Assembly: GCF_011766325.1 (NCBI RefSeq)
Contig: NZ_BLLG01000029.1
Coordinates: 1-36,356, forward strand
Reading direction: 5' to 3'
Source: Streptomyces pacificus
GTDB lineage: Bacteria; Actinomycetota; Actinomycetes; Streptomycetales; Streptomycetaceae
DNA length: 36,356 bases
Part shown: one piece after another, positions 1-8,246 of the stretch
Layout of the letters: each line of letters opens with the position of its first letter
How positions within the stretch are numbered: position 1 is the first letter of the stretch
Translations under genes and position numbers: made by a program
The notes under the pieces: model-generated
Seen by the model: only the letters and a program-made list of their open reading frames with translations
Databases searched by the model: none
Told to the model about the DNA's origin: nothing

Positions 1-48
1 CAGACGAATCGAGGTTACGGTCACCCTGGACAGTCCTGAACAGCCTGA

Positions 49-558
49 ATGACGGTCTGGCTATCGGGCGGCCCGGGAACCTGCGGCGCCCTGGGGATCT
101 CGACACACGGTCGCCGTCCCCCCTCGGCCACGACGCTCGCGGCGTCGGCGTCCCCCTGGCCCATTACGCGACGCTCCCCCGACGTCACCGACCGCGCCCA
201 GACCCTGCGGACAGAACTCACCGTCGCCGGCCTGACCTGGCTGGAGCCGTCCCCGGACCTCGCTGTGGCCTTCCACCACGCCGGCCTCGGCACCCACGAG
301 GACCTGAACGCCATCGCCGACCGGCTACGCGACTCGACCACGACCGGCGGCTACGCCTACCCCCACATCGCCGCCGCCTTCGGCGACCTGCCCCGGCCCC
401 AGCCCCTGGTGCAGTGGCTCGAGGACGACCACACCGTCCGGGAACGGTGGCGCACCCTGGCCACCATCCGCCAGGCACACCTGCGCGAGACGAGCCGACA
501 GCACCACCGCGCCACACGACCACCCTGCCGTGCGGACACCGCGGCCCCGAACCCTTGA
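49..558 (+). CDS. hypothetical protein, start uncertain
   Basis: I do not recognise this protein. The frame is open from an ATG just after two in-frame stops, giving 169 aa. Residues from about 50 onward look like a real soluble protein: an alternation of acidic and hydrophobic residues around 'GLTWLEPSPDLAVAFHHAG' and a charged helical tail rich in Arg, Glu and His. The first 45 or so residues are Pro/Ser/Thr-rich and resemble translated non-coding DNA, yet no ATG or GTG lies in frame between there and the conserved-looking part, so the true start is unclear. The stop codon sits in the loop of a strong hairpin at 542-577, which supports the gene ending here. It converges with the coiled-coil gene at 597-917. 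No function can be given. Confidence 0.4.
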   Translation: MTVWLSGGPGTCGALGISTHGRRPPSATTLAASASPWPITRRSPDVTDRAQTLRTELTVAGLTWLEPSPDLAVAFHHAGLGTHEDLNAIADRLRDSTTTGGYAYPHIAAAFGDLPRPQPLVQWLEDDHTVRERWRTLATIRQAHLRETSRQHHRATRPPCRADTAAPNP

Positions 559-577
559 ACGTCAGGGTTCGGGGCCG
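542..577. terminator. bidirectional terminator hairpin
   Basis: A perfect 14-bp stem pairs 542-555 with 564-577 around an 8-nt loop. The arms contain GGCCCCGAACCC and its reverse complement. The stop codon of the upstream gene (556-558) lies in the loop, and the convergent gene ends at 597, so this can end transcription from both sides. Confidence 0.8.
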
Positions 578-596
578 TAGCCATGCGTGCGGGAAG

Positions 597-917
597 TCAG
601 CCGGCTTCGGGGTCCCGGCCGACCAGCTGGGCCAGCAGCTCGACGATCTGCGCCTGGTTCCGGTCGATCTTCTCGGAAAGACCGCGGACCTCACCAGCAA
701 GGTCGCTCACCCTCGTGTCGAGGTTGCTCACCTTCTGATCCAGGTTGCCGACCTGCAGGCGGACCGCCGTGAGATCGCTCTTGATGATCCCGAACTCGCG
801 GTCGTTCCGCTCCGCCACGTCCTCGAATCGGCGGGTGAGAGCGGCGATCTCACTCTGGGCGATAGGGTCCTCAGCCACGCGGGGCTCTCCTGCAAGATCA
901 GGTAAAACGACGGTCAT
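597..917 (-). CDS. small coiled-coil hypothetical protein
   Basis: A 106-aa protein, starting at the ATG whose complement is at 915-917. The frame stays open upstream to 1013, but the extra residues there have no protein-like pattern. From about residue 20 to the end it is one long amphipathic helix with heptad spacing: repeated units such as LQVGNLDQKVSNLDTRVSDL carry Leu, Val and Ile every three to four residues with charged residues between. This predicts a parallel coiled coil, so the protein probably oligomerises. There is no signal peptide, no membrane segment and no catalytic motif. It faces the hypothetical gene at 49-558 across a shared hairpin. Function unknown. Confidence 0.6.
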   Translation of the reverse strand: MTVVLPDLAGEPRVAEDPIAQSEIAALTRRFEDVAERNDREFGIIKSDLTAVRLQVGNLDQKVSNLDTRVSDLAGEVRGLSEKIDRNQAQIVELLAQLVGRDPEAG

Positions 918-1064
918 CAGGCCGTCCACGATATCGCGGCCCCGCCGCCCCGGGGCCCGGCAAAGACAGACTGCTCCTACCGTGGAGGGTTGGATGGCGC
1001 TCCCAGCGATCAAGGGAGCGCTTATGACTCACGTACTCTCGACTTTCGCCGTTCTGACCGACCG

Positions 1065-1402
1065 TCATCCCAGGTCCGTGCTGGCTGCGGCCCATGCCTC
1101 CTGGACGGCGCGGATTTCGGTATCGGTGGGCTGACCGGCGTCGATGGGCATAAATCGGGCTGCGATGGTCGTCCGGCGGAGCTTGGCGGTCATGTCGGAG
1201 AACGCCGGGTGGGTCTTGGTGGCGTACCACGGGGCACGTGCCCGGTGCTCGGCCGCGTCTGAGGGTGGTGGCCGTGCAGCGCGTACCAGATGACGGTGAT
1301 GGTGTAGCAGTACAGGCCGAAGGGCACGGTGCGCTCGACGGCGCGTCGGGTCCGGCTGCGTGCCTGGCAGACCCCGAGCACCTGACGCGTACTGTCCGGC
1401 GC
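1065..1402 (-). pseudogene. decayed transposase C-terminus (IS701-like), frameshifted
   Basis: On the minus strand, two adjacent frames together rebuild the C-terminal end of a transposase type common in Streptomyces. The first frame gives RQVLGVCQARSRTRRAVER followed by PFGLYCYTITVIWYALHGHH. The reading then has to shift by one base near 1254-1262 to continue as APWYATKTHPAFSDMTAKLR and end at a stop at 1065-1067. Joining the frames needs one inserted base, so the copy carries a single-nucleotide deletion. Sequence upstream of about 1402 no longer resembles the family, so the N-terminal two thirds, including any catalytic core, are missing. The element is dead but marks past insertion at the edge of this accessory region. 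Family assignment is from memory of the motif pattern. Confidence 0.75.
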
Positions 1403-1765
1403 AGCAATGATCTCCCGGCCTGCTCCCGCTGTAACGGCCAGCTCATTCTCGCGGCGCAGAAGCCCCAGCTCGATGCGTCCGGCAATTCGATCGCCCTGGA
1501 ACTGTGTGCCAGCATCGGACAGCACCTGCGGTGAGGACCAGGGTCCCTTCATAGGTGCGTGCGCCCCGCTCGTCGGCGCGGCAGGCCTGTTCGGACCAGT
1601 TGCCCGCAGCTCCTCGACGGAGGGTGCTGCGGGCGAAAGGCGCGAGCGCAGTCCCAGACCACCGGTCGCACAGGAGGGAGATCCGAGGTCCGCACTCTGG
1701 GAGTTGGTCGGCCCTGTGCGTGTACCGACGATGAAGGGGCGGTCTGCGGGCGATGAGGAGGCGAC
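1403..1765. other. gene-poor stretch upstream of the SDR gene
   Basis: I see no convincing gene in these 363 bases. Open frames exist on both strands but have no recognisable domains. The segment lies between the transposase relic and the SDR gene and must hold the SDR promoter. A GCA...GGGAGATCC stretch near 1668-1684 loosely resembles the recurrent promoter element found further right, but spacing and the -10 region do not fit. Confidence 0.4.
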
Positions 1766-2734
1766 ATGGACTGGTCCACGGCGGACGTTCCCGACCAGAA
1801 CGGCAGGACCGCGCTGGTCACCGGCGGCTCGGGAGGGATCGGGCTGGAGACGGCCCGGGGACTGGCGGCCCGCGGAGCGCGTGTCGTACTCGCCTGCCGC
1901 AGCGTCGAGCGGGGTCGTGCCGCTGCGGCCCGCATCGGCGGCCGTACCGAGGTCGTACGCCTCGATCTGGCCTCGCTGGACTCCGTACGGCAGGCGGCTG
2001 CCGAGATACAGGGCCGGTATGAGCGCCTGGACCTGCTCGTCAACAACGCCGGGGTGATGTTCCCGCCGTTCGGGCGCACCGAGGACGGTTTCGAGGCCCA
2101 CTTCGGTGTCAACCACCTGGGGCATTTCGCTCTCACCGGCCTGCTGCTGGGCCTGATGCGGCATGCGCCGGGCTCCCGCGTCGTCACCGTTTCGAGCCTG
2201 GCGCACCGGGTCGGGACGGCCGGCTTCGGCGACGGGCGGGCCCGCTCGCCGGACGGCCGGCGTTCGGTCAGGGCGTACGGGCAATCCAAGCTCGCGAACC
2301 TGATGTTCGCGAGGGAGTTGCAGCGCCGGCTCGCCGGTGCGGGCGCGGCCACGGTCTCCCTCGCCGCGCACCCGGGCCTTTCGGCGACGGGTCTGTGGCA
2401 CGGCGACCCGCCGGCGCTGCTGCGGCCGGTGGCCGGTGCGGCGCTGCGGTGGATCGCGCAGCCGCCGGACCGGGCGGCCCTGCCCTCGCTGCGGGCCGCC
2501 ACGGACCGCCTGGTGCCCGGTGGTGCCTACCTCGGCCCGCGGGCGTTCTTCGAGAGCCGGGGCGCGCCGGTACCGGCGCGCTCGAGCCGGGAGTCGCTGG
2601 ATGCCTCGGCACAGGTACGGCTCTGGGAGCTGTCGCAGGAGCTGACCGGGGTGCGCTACCGGCTCGCGCCCGGCGGCGTGCCGGCGGGCGCGTCCGAACC
2701 GGTGACACGCCAGACCGGGGCGGCGGGGAGGTGA
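1766..2734 (+). CDS. short-chain dehydrogenase/reductase, retinol-dehydrogenase-like
   Basis: A 322-aa classical SDR expected to oxidise or reduce a carbonyl/alcohol with NAD(P)(H) in the cytoplasm. The Rossmann glycine motif TGGSGGIG is at about residues 19-26, NNAGVM at about 92-97, the catalytic Ser in VVTVSS, and the catalytic pair as YGQSK with Tyr at residue 171. At over 300 aa, with a C-terminal extension carrying 'GAYLGPRAFFE', it fits the retinol-dehydrogenase/protochlorophyllide-reductase-like branch better than the 250-aa FabG branch. The ATG follows GAGGAGG with suitable spacing. The next frame (2740) and the flavin monooxygenase (2965) follow closely on the same strand, so it probably heads an operon for an oxidative tailoring step. 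Substrate unknown. Confidence 0.9.
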   Translation: MDWSTADVPDQNGRTALVTGGSGGIGLETARGLAARGARVVLACRSVERGRAAAARIGGRTEVVRLDLASLDSVRQAAAEIQGRYERLDLLVNNAGVMFPPFGRTEDGFEAHFGVNHLGHFALTGLLLGLMRHAPGSRVVTVSSLAHRVGTAGFGDGRARSPDGRRSVRAYGQSKLANLMFARELQRRLAGAGAATVSLAAHPGLSATGLWHGDPPALLRPVAGAALRWIAQPPDRAALPSLRAATDRLVPGGAYLGPRAFFESRGAPVPARSSRESLDASAQVRLWELSQELTGVRYRLAPGGVPAGASEPVTRQTGAAGR

Positions 2735-2739
2735 GCGCG

Positions 2740-2961
2740 ATGACGACAGACCGGAGCATCGCGGCCGGTGTGGGTACGGGCATCGGCCGGCGGAGCTTCC
2801 ACGCGGTCGCCGCGTGGGCGTGGATCTGGCGCAGCTTCGATGCGCCGCTGCCGGACGTGGGAGGTGCCGCATGGCCATCGGCCCCCGTGACAACCGGCCC
2901 CGCGCAACGGTATGACGACCGTCCCGGTGAGAAGGCGGCGGCCGCCGCCCGGGAGGGATGA
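2740..2961 (+). CDS. small hypothetical protein, 73 aa
   Basis: A short frame fits exactly between the SDR stop (2734) and the monooxygenase start (2965). Its ATG has a good ribosome site (GGGGAGG, about 9 nt upstream), and its stop lies 3 nt before the next ATG. The protein has a Trp-containing middle (AWAWIWRSFD), a Pro/Ala-rich second half and no known motif. The tight fit suggests a translated gene, but the composition is also compatible with a spacer that happens to be open. It could act as a translational bridge to the monooxygenase. Function unknown. Confidence 0.4.
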   Translation: MTTDRSIAAGVGTGIGRRSFHAVAAWAWIWRSFDAPLPDVGGAAWPSAPVTTGPAQRYDDRPGEKAAAAAREG

Positions 2962-2964
2962 CCC

Positions 2965-4764
2965 ATGGCCAGAAGACGGTCCGTGGTGGTGGCGGGCGGG
3001 GGGATCGGGGGGCTCGCGGCGGCCGCGGGCCTGGCCGTCCGCGGCATCGACGTCACCGTCGTCGAACGTGCGGGGCGGATCGGGGCCTGCGGTACCGCGC
3101 TGGTGATCCACTCCCGTGGGATGCGGGCCGCCGACGCGTTGAGCGAGCGGCTCGGCGGCCGGATCCGGGCCGTCGCCCCTCTCACCGGGCCCGGCGAGAT
3201 CCACGTGCTGATGGACTCCGGGGGCACGGTGCTCGCCGAGGAGCAGACCGGCGCCGCCGCCGAAGCCCCGCAGGTCCCCGTGCTGCGCTCCGCCCTGCAC
3301 CGGGTCCTGCTCGACGAGGCGCTCGCCGCGGGGGCGGCCGTGCGCCTGGCGACGGCCGTCACCGACTACACGCCGGTCGGCGACTCGGTCACCGTACGGC
3401 TGTCGGACGGTGAGACGCTCGACAGCGAGGCCCTGGTGGGCGCGGACGGGACCCACTCGGCGGTCCGGGCGCGGATGCTGGGCGACGGCCCTCCGCGTTA
3501 CCGCGGCTACACCTCGGTGGAGGGCTGCACCCGCGGCTCAGCCCTCGGGCACCGCCGCCTCGTCGTGGACGGTCGCGGCATCCGGCTGCTCATCGCCCCG
3601 GTCAGCGGGGACACCCTGTACTGGAACGCCGAGATCACCGCTCCGCCCGGGGTGTGGCCCGCCCTGGGCGCGGCCGGGGCGCAGCGTGCCCTGCTGGAGG
3701 CCCTGGACGGCTGGTACGGGCCGGTCGTCGACCTGGTGGCGGACGCCGGACCCGGGGACCTCGTCATCACCGACATCCACCACCGCGACCCCGCCCCGCG
3801 CTGGGTGGACGGCCGGGTCGTACTGCTCGGCGACGCCGCGCACCCGATGCTCACGGCCCTGGGCCAGGGCGCCGACATGGCGCTGGAGGACGCGGCCGCG
3901 CTCGCCGATGTGCTGGCGTCGTCCGCCGAGATCCCGGGCGCCCTCGTCGCCTACGCGGCGGAGCGGATGGACCGGACGGCGGCGGTACTCGCATCCCGCC
4001 GTCAGGGCGTCCTCGAGCGTGGCGTGGAGCGGCGGGACGCACAGACGAAGCCCGCAGGCCGGCGGGACGCGGCGCTCGCCGACGTCCTCGGCCGGCGGCC
4101 ACGCCCACGGCGCCCGGCCGGGACCGGCGCACCGGGCCCGACGACCACCGCCCTTACGGAGAAGAGGGACATCGCCATGAGATCGCCGCACATCGTGCTG
4201 ATCAGCGGATCGCTGCGCTCGGGATCGACCTCGGACCAGGTGGCGCAGTGGTGTGCCCGCCGGTGCGCAGAACAGGGCGCCACCACACGTGTCTTCACCG
4301 GAGCGGAGATCGACTTCCCGGCGTACCGGCCGGGGTTGGCCGGGACGCATGAGGGCGCGGCGGCCCTCCTCGGCGAACTGCGCGCCGCCGACGGCGTGAT
4401 CCTGGTGTCGCCGACGTACCACGCCTCCGTCTCGGGACTGCTGAAGAACGCCCTGGACTACGTCAACGACATCGGCGGTCCGCTGCCGTATCTGGAGGGG
4501 CGCGCGATCGGCACGGTCGCGGTGGGCACGGGCGTGCAGGGCGCGGTCTCGACGCTGGCCACGCTCCGCACGGTCGGGCACGCGCTGCGCGGCTGGCCGA
4601 CGCCGGTGGGGGTGGCGGTCGCTCAGGTGCCGGCGGAGCCGTCCGCAGGGGGCGCGGAGCCGGGTGGCGACGCGGCACGGCTGGTGGAGATGGTGTCCCA
4701 GGCGGTGTGGCTGGGCGGGGTGCGGAGCGCTGCCCGTACCCCGCTGCTGGGGGCCGTCGCCTGA
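2965..4764 (+). CDS. FAD-dependent monooxygenase fused to NADPH-dependent FMN reductase
   Basis: One 599-aa frame holds two enzymes. Residues 1 to about 385 form a group A flavoprotein monooxygenase. They show the FAD-binding VVVAGGGIGGLAAAAGLAVR at residues 7-26, GADGTHSAVR near 157, and GRVVLLGDAAHP near 283 followed by GQGADMALEDA. After a Pro/Arg-rich linker, residues 405-599 form a flavodoxin-fold NADPH-FMN reductase with ISGSLRSGSTS and SPTYHASVSGLLKNALDYV. An internal ATG at 4177 is preceded by GGAGAAGAGGGA at good spacing, so the reductase may also be made alone. Group A enzymes normally reduce their own FAD, so a fused reductase is unusual. The most likely role is hydroxylation or epoxidation of an aromatic or conjugated intermediate. 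Start chosen after GGGAGGG. Confidence 0.88.
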   Translation: MARRRSVVVAGGGIGGLAAAAGLAVRGIDVTVVERAGRIGACGTALVIHSRGMRAADALSERLGGRIRAVAPLTGPGEIHVLMDSGGTVLAEEQTGAAAEAPQVPVLRSALHRVLLDEALAAGAAVRLATAVTDYTPVGDSVTVRLSDGETLDSEALVGADGTHSAVRARMLGDGPPRYRGYTSVEGCTRGSALGHRRLVVDGRGIRLLIAPVSGDTLYWNAEITAPPGVWPALGAAGAQRALLEALDGWYGPVVDLVADAGPGDLVITDIHHRDPAPRWVDGRVVLLGDAAHPMLTALGQGADMALEDAAALADVLASSAEIPGALVAYAAERMDRTAAVLASRRQGVLERGVERRDAQTKPAGRRDAALADVLGRRPRPRRPAGTGAPGPTTTALTEKRDIAMRSPHIVLISGSLRSGSTSDQVAQWCARRCAEQGATTRVFTGAEIDFPAYRPGLAGTHEGAAALLGELRAADGVILVSPTYHASVSGLLKNALDYVNDIGGPLPYLEGRAIGTVAVGTGVQGAVSTLATLRTVGHALRGWPTPVGVAVAQVPAEPSAGGAEPGGDAARLVEMVSQAVWLGGVRSAARTPLLGAVA

Positions 4765-5010
4765 TTCCCACCGCGCCTGGGGCCGGGTAGACGGGCCGGG
4801 GCCGCCGGGAGGCGGGTCCGCGGGCGGTCGCCCGGGAGCGCAGCCGGGCAGGCGAACGCGGATCGTGCCGCGCGGTACCGGCGCGGGGGTCCGTGCGCGG
4901 GCTGGGCAGGGTGAGGAAGTGTCCTCCACACGGCGGTCCGTGCGAGTCCCGGTCCGCGCTTGCGCGTATCTGCGCCCATGCGGTCTTCGGAAGGAGGAGG
5001 GGCCGGGAGA

Positions 5011-5052
5011 GCATTCTCGGAGAACACCCACAGGGGAGGCGGCAAGTAGCAT
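5011..5052 (+). promoter_or_regulatory. recurrent GCA-N7-AGA promoter element, copy 1
   Basis: GCATTCTCGGAGAACA starts at 5011, and a -10-like TAGCAT lies at 5047-5052, 36 nt downstream. It is the ACA/ACG subtype, like the copy at 25231. It points toward the GNAT gene (5292), with a small frame at 5101 in between. The rest of 4765-5291 holds no convincing gene. Confidence 0.6.
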
Positions 5053-5100
5053 CCGGAACACGTTGTCCGGGAACCCGATCGGCGCCCTTGACCGACCGCC

Positions 5101-5295
5101 GTGAGGGGAGAGGGCGGAGCAGTGTGCGCACCCGTGAGCATCCGCTCCGGCGCAGTCGTCTCCCCAGGAGTATTGCCTTCCGCGGTTCCGCCCGCCGACG
5201 ATGCGCCCGTGCCGCCGACCCGGCACGGGTGGTCCCGGACACTCCGGCCCGACCGCCGGACCCGACGCATCGGGATGGGGGATACGAATCCATGA
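5101..5295 (+). CDS. possible 64-aa leader frame overlapping the GNAT start
   Basis: A GTG-initiated frame of 64 codons ends with a TGA that overlaps the GNAT ATG as ATGA, an arrangement typical of translational coupling. There is no clear ribosome site at the GTG, and the predicted peptide (Pro/Arg/Val-rich) has no known motif. It may be a coupling leader or a chance frame in the long leader downstream of the element at 5011. Confidence 0.22.
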   Translation: MRGEGGAVCAPVSIRSGAVVSPGVLPSAVPPADDAPVPPTRHGWSRTLRPDRRTRRIGMGDTNP

Positions 5296-6254
5296 CCATG
5301 CACGGACGGCTCACCGTCAGGAGCGCGGCCGAGGTCCCTGTGGACCGTCTGGTACGCCTGGTGAGTTCCCACGAGAAGAGCATCACGGGGAGGGCTATGC
5401 GCACCCGGGAGGACATCCTTCCCGACACCGCCGCACCCGGTTACCGGATGAACAACTGGTGCCTGACCGGAGCCGGTGACGAGGTGGTCGCCTGGGCGTC
5501 GCTGACCCCGCGCGACGGCACCCTCGACGGCACGCTCATCGCGCTGCCGGGCCGGCGCGGCGAGAGCGCGGCCCGCGCGCTGATGTGCCTGCTGCTGGAC
5601 CGGGCCGACGAACTCGCCCCGCAGGACGGCAGACACTTGGCGTTAACCGTCAGCGGTGTGCTCGGCGGCGACTCCGTGGCCCCACCGGTGCTGAGGACGG
5701 CCGGGTTCGTCCCCGACTCCACGGCGGCGCGGCTCGACATCGACCTGTCGGTACCGCCGCTGCCGCCGCTGCCACCCGGGGAAGGGAGCATCCGGCAGGC
5801 CGAGGTGTGCGACGACGCTCTGCACGCGGTGCACCTGCGCAGCCGGGCTTCGGCTCCCCGGACCGAGGATGCGCATGCCTTCCGCGCCCGCCTGCGGGAA
5901 CTCCGCGAGGCGGGGGGCGTGGCGCTGCTGCTCGAGATGTCCGGCCGTCCCGCCGGATACGCCCTGGCACGGGCCGCCGGCGGGGAGGGACGCGTGCTCG
6001 AACTCGCCGTCGCCCCCGCTTTCCGGGGACTCGGCATCGGACTCTCCCTGCTGACCGCCGTCCTCGCCGAGCTGCGCGCGGGCGGCTGCGTCCGGGCCCT
6101 GGTGACCCTGGACACCGGCGATCTGCACGACCACATGGCGCTCTGCCGGGTGCTCGCGGTCCAGGGCGCGTGCGCGGTCACCCGCTACCGCATGCCTACG
6201 GCCCCTTCGGCACGGCCTCGACCGTCCCACCGGCCACCGACCGGACGCATGTGA
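5292..6254 (+). CDS. GNAT-family acetyltransferase, two GNAT-like halves
   Basis: A 320-aa cytoplasmic protein expected to transfer an acetyl group from acetyl-CoA to an amine. The C-terminal half has the acetyl-CoA pyrophosphate-binding pattern VAPAFRGLGIGLSLLTAVL at about residues 239-257, preceded by the beta-strand VLELAV. The N-terminal half (about 1-150) has a weaker GNAT-like pattern, giving the tandem layout also seen in mycothiol synthase and antibiotic N-acetyltransferases. Codon 118 (5643-5645) is TTA, rare in Streptomyces and dependent on the bldA tRNA, suggesting late or antibiotic-phase expression. The ATG at 5292 follows GATGGGGGAT; the ATG at 5298 is an alternative. A self-resistance or tailoring role is possible. 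The substrate cannot be read from sequence. Confidence 0.75.
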   Translation: MTMHGRLTVRSAAEVPVDRLVRLVSSHEKSITGRAMRTREDILPDTAAPGYRMNNWCLTGAGDEVVAWASLTPRDGTLDGTLIALPGRRGESAARALMCLLLDRADELAPQDGRHLALTVSGVLGGDSVAPPVLRTAGFVPDSTAARLDIDLSVPPLPPLPPGEGSIRQAEVCDDALHAVHLRSRASAPRTEDAHAFRARLRELREAGGVALLLEMSGRPAGYALARAAGGEGRVLELAVAPAFRGLGIGLSLLTAVLAELRAGGCVRALVTLDTGDLHDHMALCRVLAVQGACAVTRYRMPTAPSARPRPSHRPPTGRM

Positions 6255-6383
6255 CGCGCCACCCACCGCACGGCTGACCGCGTGCGGCGGCTCGTCCGCG
6301 CTTCGCGGCCGCAGGCACACGCCCGGGGCGTCCGGGGCGTCCGGAGAGGGGCAGGGCTCCCGACCGAGTGCTGCTCCCGACGT

Positions 6384-6418
6384 CCGACGCAAACGATACC
6401 GACTCGTCTTTGCGTCGG
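6384..6418. terminator. inverted repeat downstream of the GNAT gene
   Basis: CCGACGCAAA at 6384-6393 pairs with TTTGCGTCGG at 6409-6418 around a 15-nt loop. It lies 130 nt after the GNAT stop and could be its terminator or a protein-binding palindrome. It is less GC-rich than its surroundings. Confidence 0.45.
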
Positions 6419-6521
6419 GAACCGGCGCCCGGGCCTCAGTGCGTCTTCGGTAAGTCATCGCCGCGCGGGGCCGGTTCCCCCACGGCGAGGGGACCCTGGC
6501 GCGCTCCGGCCCGCCGAGGCA

Positions 6522-6577
6522 GCGGGTGTTCGCCGCCGATGCCCACACGTTCGGCATCGCGGCACGCGAACACCCGC
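6522..6577. terminator. nested hairpin in the convergent intergenic region
   Basis: An outer 12-bp stem (GCGGGTGTTCGC at 6522-6533 with its complement at 6566-6577) encloses an inner 7-bp stem (CGATGCC at 6537-6543 with GGCATCG at 6553-6559). The region 6255-6936 lies between convergent genes, and I found no gene in it. This structure is its main feature and may end transcription from either side. Confidence 0.5.
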
Positions 6578-6936
6578 ACCGCGGATCAGAAGGCGGCGCA
6601 CCGTCAGGGCGCCGGCTGTGCGGGCCGACGGCGTGCGCTCCGGAGCCCGGCCACCCGGCCACCCGGTCGTGGTCTTCCGCCATGGGGGAGGAGGACGGCG
6701 TCGCGGGTCAGGGCCCGCAGTCCGTGAACGCTCCCACGGCTCATCCCGAATGCGGGCGTGCCGGGAAGGACTCCGGCGGACGGCCATCGCGGGCCGTACC
6801 CGCCGCGGTCGCCCGGAGCCGTGTGCGTGCAGATCAGTCCCGGAAGCTTCGGGGCCAGGGGCGGTTCCCCGCCGATGGGCCGAACCTCCGGTCGGCCGAT
6901 TCCGGCGGATTGGCCGATGACGCGCCGGGACCCGCT

Positions 6937-7956
6937 TCAGGCGCGTGGTGGTGCGGCCAGCCGGGCCGTGAGGGTGGCCGCGGTCGTCAGGGCCGCCCAG
7001 GAGGTGAGATCGATCAGCTCCCGGTCGGTGGGGTGGTGGACGCGGAAGGCGGCGATGTCGGCGCCGGTGGCCTGGTGGGGGGCGAGCGCGGTCAGCAGGA
7101 TGAGGCGGGCCGCCGGGTGGTGGGCCGGGGGCACGGCGGTGAGCGGGGCGTTCAGCCAGACCCGGCTGATGCCGGGTGGGGTGCCGTCCCAGCTGTCGAG
7201 GCGGGCGCTCAGCAGCTCCCGGACCGGTACCGGCACCCAGCGCGCCGCGCGGTCGACGGCGGCGCGGGAACGGGCCAGGGCCTGGGCCACAGCCGGGTTG
7301 GGCGCGGCCCAGGCCAGCTCCCGCGGGAGCGGGGCGGGGGGCAGCAGGTCGAGGGCGGCGCCGGCCTCGAGGGGGCCTGCGACGGGGCGCATGGTCCGTG
7401 CGACGGTGCGCAGGAGGGGGCCGCGCAGGCCGGCCGGGGCCCGCTCGGGTACGGGCGAGTCGTCGAGGAAGACGCCGACCATGCGGTTGAGGTAGTGGAA
7501 GGTCAGCGCCACCCCGAGGATCTCGGGCGCCTCTTCGGCGGTGAAGGGCGCCGGGCCGCGCTCGTCCGGTCCGGCCCGCAGCCAGGCGGAGGCGCCCGCG
7601 CCCGGTGCACCGGGCGCAGGCGGCGGCAGGGTCTCCACGGCGGCCTGGTGGACGTCGACGCAGTACGAGCAGGAGTTGGCCCGGGACACCTCGGTGGCCA
7701 CGGCCTCCTTGACCGCACGGTCTACCCGGCCCTCGACCAGCAGGGACTCCCGCAGCAGCAGCCAGCTCGCCGCGAGCGGGCCCGGGGAGGCGGAGTGCAG
7801 CGCCAGCGGCGGCGCGATCACTCCGAACTCCCGCTCGGCCTGCGCGTACACGGCGGCGGCCAGGCCGCGGGCGCGGCCCGGGGAGGCGGCCTTCACATGG
7901 CGGATGTCGCGCAGTGAGCCCCGCAGTACGGCCCGCACGATCGTCCTCGTGGTCAT
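6937..7956 (-). CDS. AhpD-like / carboxymuconolactone decarboxylase family protein
   Basis: A 339-aa all-helical protein. Around residues 90-105 it carries the AhpD-type redox signature NSCSYCVDVH: two cysteines in CxxC followed by His, preceded by the helix 'VKEAVATEVSRA'. In AhpD-like proteins this pair reduces peroxides or peroxiredoxin partners. The protein is about twice the usual length of one such domain and seems to hold a second, Cys-less repeat in its C-terminal half (around 'ILLTALAPHQATGADIAAFRVHHPTDRE', with helices like the first half), as in internally duplicated members. The ATG is preceded by GGAG on the minus strand. It is a single gene on this strand, divergent from the methyltransferase at 8247. 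A protective role against peroxides made by the neighbouring flavoenzymes is an inference. Confidence 0.8.
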   Translation of the reverse strand: MTTRTIVRAVLRGSLRDIRHVKAASPGRARGLAAAVYAQAEREFGVIAPPLALHSASPGPLAASWLLLRESLLVEGRVDRAVKEAVATEVSRANSCSYCVDVHQAAVETLPPPAPGAPGAGASAWLRAGPDERGPAPFTAEEAPEILGVALTFHYLNRMVGVFLDDSPVPERAPAGLRGPLLRTVARTMRPVAGPLEAGAALDLLPPAPLPRELAWAAPNPAVAQALARSRAAVDRAARWVPVPVRELLSARLDSWDGTPPGISRVWLNAPLTAVPPAHHPAARLILLTALAPHQATGADIAAFRVHHPTDRELIDLTSWAALTTAATLTARLAAPPRA

Positions 7957-8001
7957 GGTGGCGTCTCCGTTCGGCGGACTGACGGCATGTCTTCCCCGCG
8001 T

Positions 8002-8022
8002 CGGTTCACCGGTTCACCGGTT
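8002..8022. repeat. 8-bp tandem repeat in a divergent promoter region
   Basis: CGGTTCAC occurs twice in a row and is followed by CGGTT (8002-8022), producing overlapping ACCGGT palindromes. It lies between the divergent AhpD-like (start 7956) and methyltransferase (8247) genes and could be an operator. Confidence 0.5.
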
Positions 8023-8155
8023 GCCCGAACGGCACATCGCCCCTCCGGTCCCGCGGACGGGCGCGCAGGGCCCGGTCCGATCGTGGCACCCGCGGCCTGC
8101 GGGCCCCATATCCGATCGTGCTCGCTCCGGCTCGCGCGACGACGCCGGCAGACCA

Positions 8156-8196
8156 GCAACGGCGGAGATGCGGCCGTCCGCGATGGGGCCGAGGAT
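8156..8196 (+). promoter_or_regulatory. recurrent GCA-N7-AGA promoter element, copy 2
   Basis: GCAACGGCGGAGATGCG starts at 8156. A -10-like GAGGAT lies at 8191-8196, one base closer than in most other copies. The methyltransferase starts at 8247, giving a predicted leader of roughly 45 nt with a GGGGAG ribosome site. Confidence 0.6.
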
Positions 8197-8246
8197 GGGC
8201 CGCCGTGCCGCTCGACGAGTGGCGCCATGAGGGGAGTTGACGGTTG

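Noticed and set aside
1668..1710. A further copy of the promoter element upstream of the first SDR gene
   Set aside because: GCA is followed by AGA-like bases one position too far and the -10 position reads TTGGTC or TGGTCG, which does not fit the pattern.
1190..2893. A 567-codon minus-strand open frame
   Set aside because: It is the shadow of the SDR gene for most of its length; only its last part carries real transposase remnants.
7984..8003. Copy of the element facing the AhpD-like gene (GGGGAAGACATGCC on the minus strand)
   Set aside because: The GCA half reads GAC and there is no -10-like hexamer at the right spacing.
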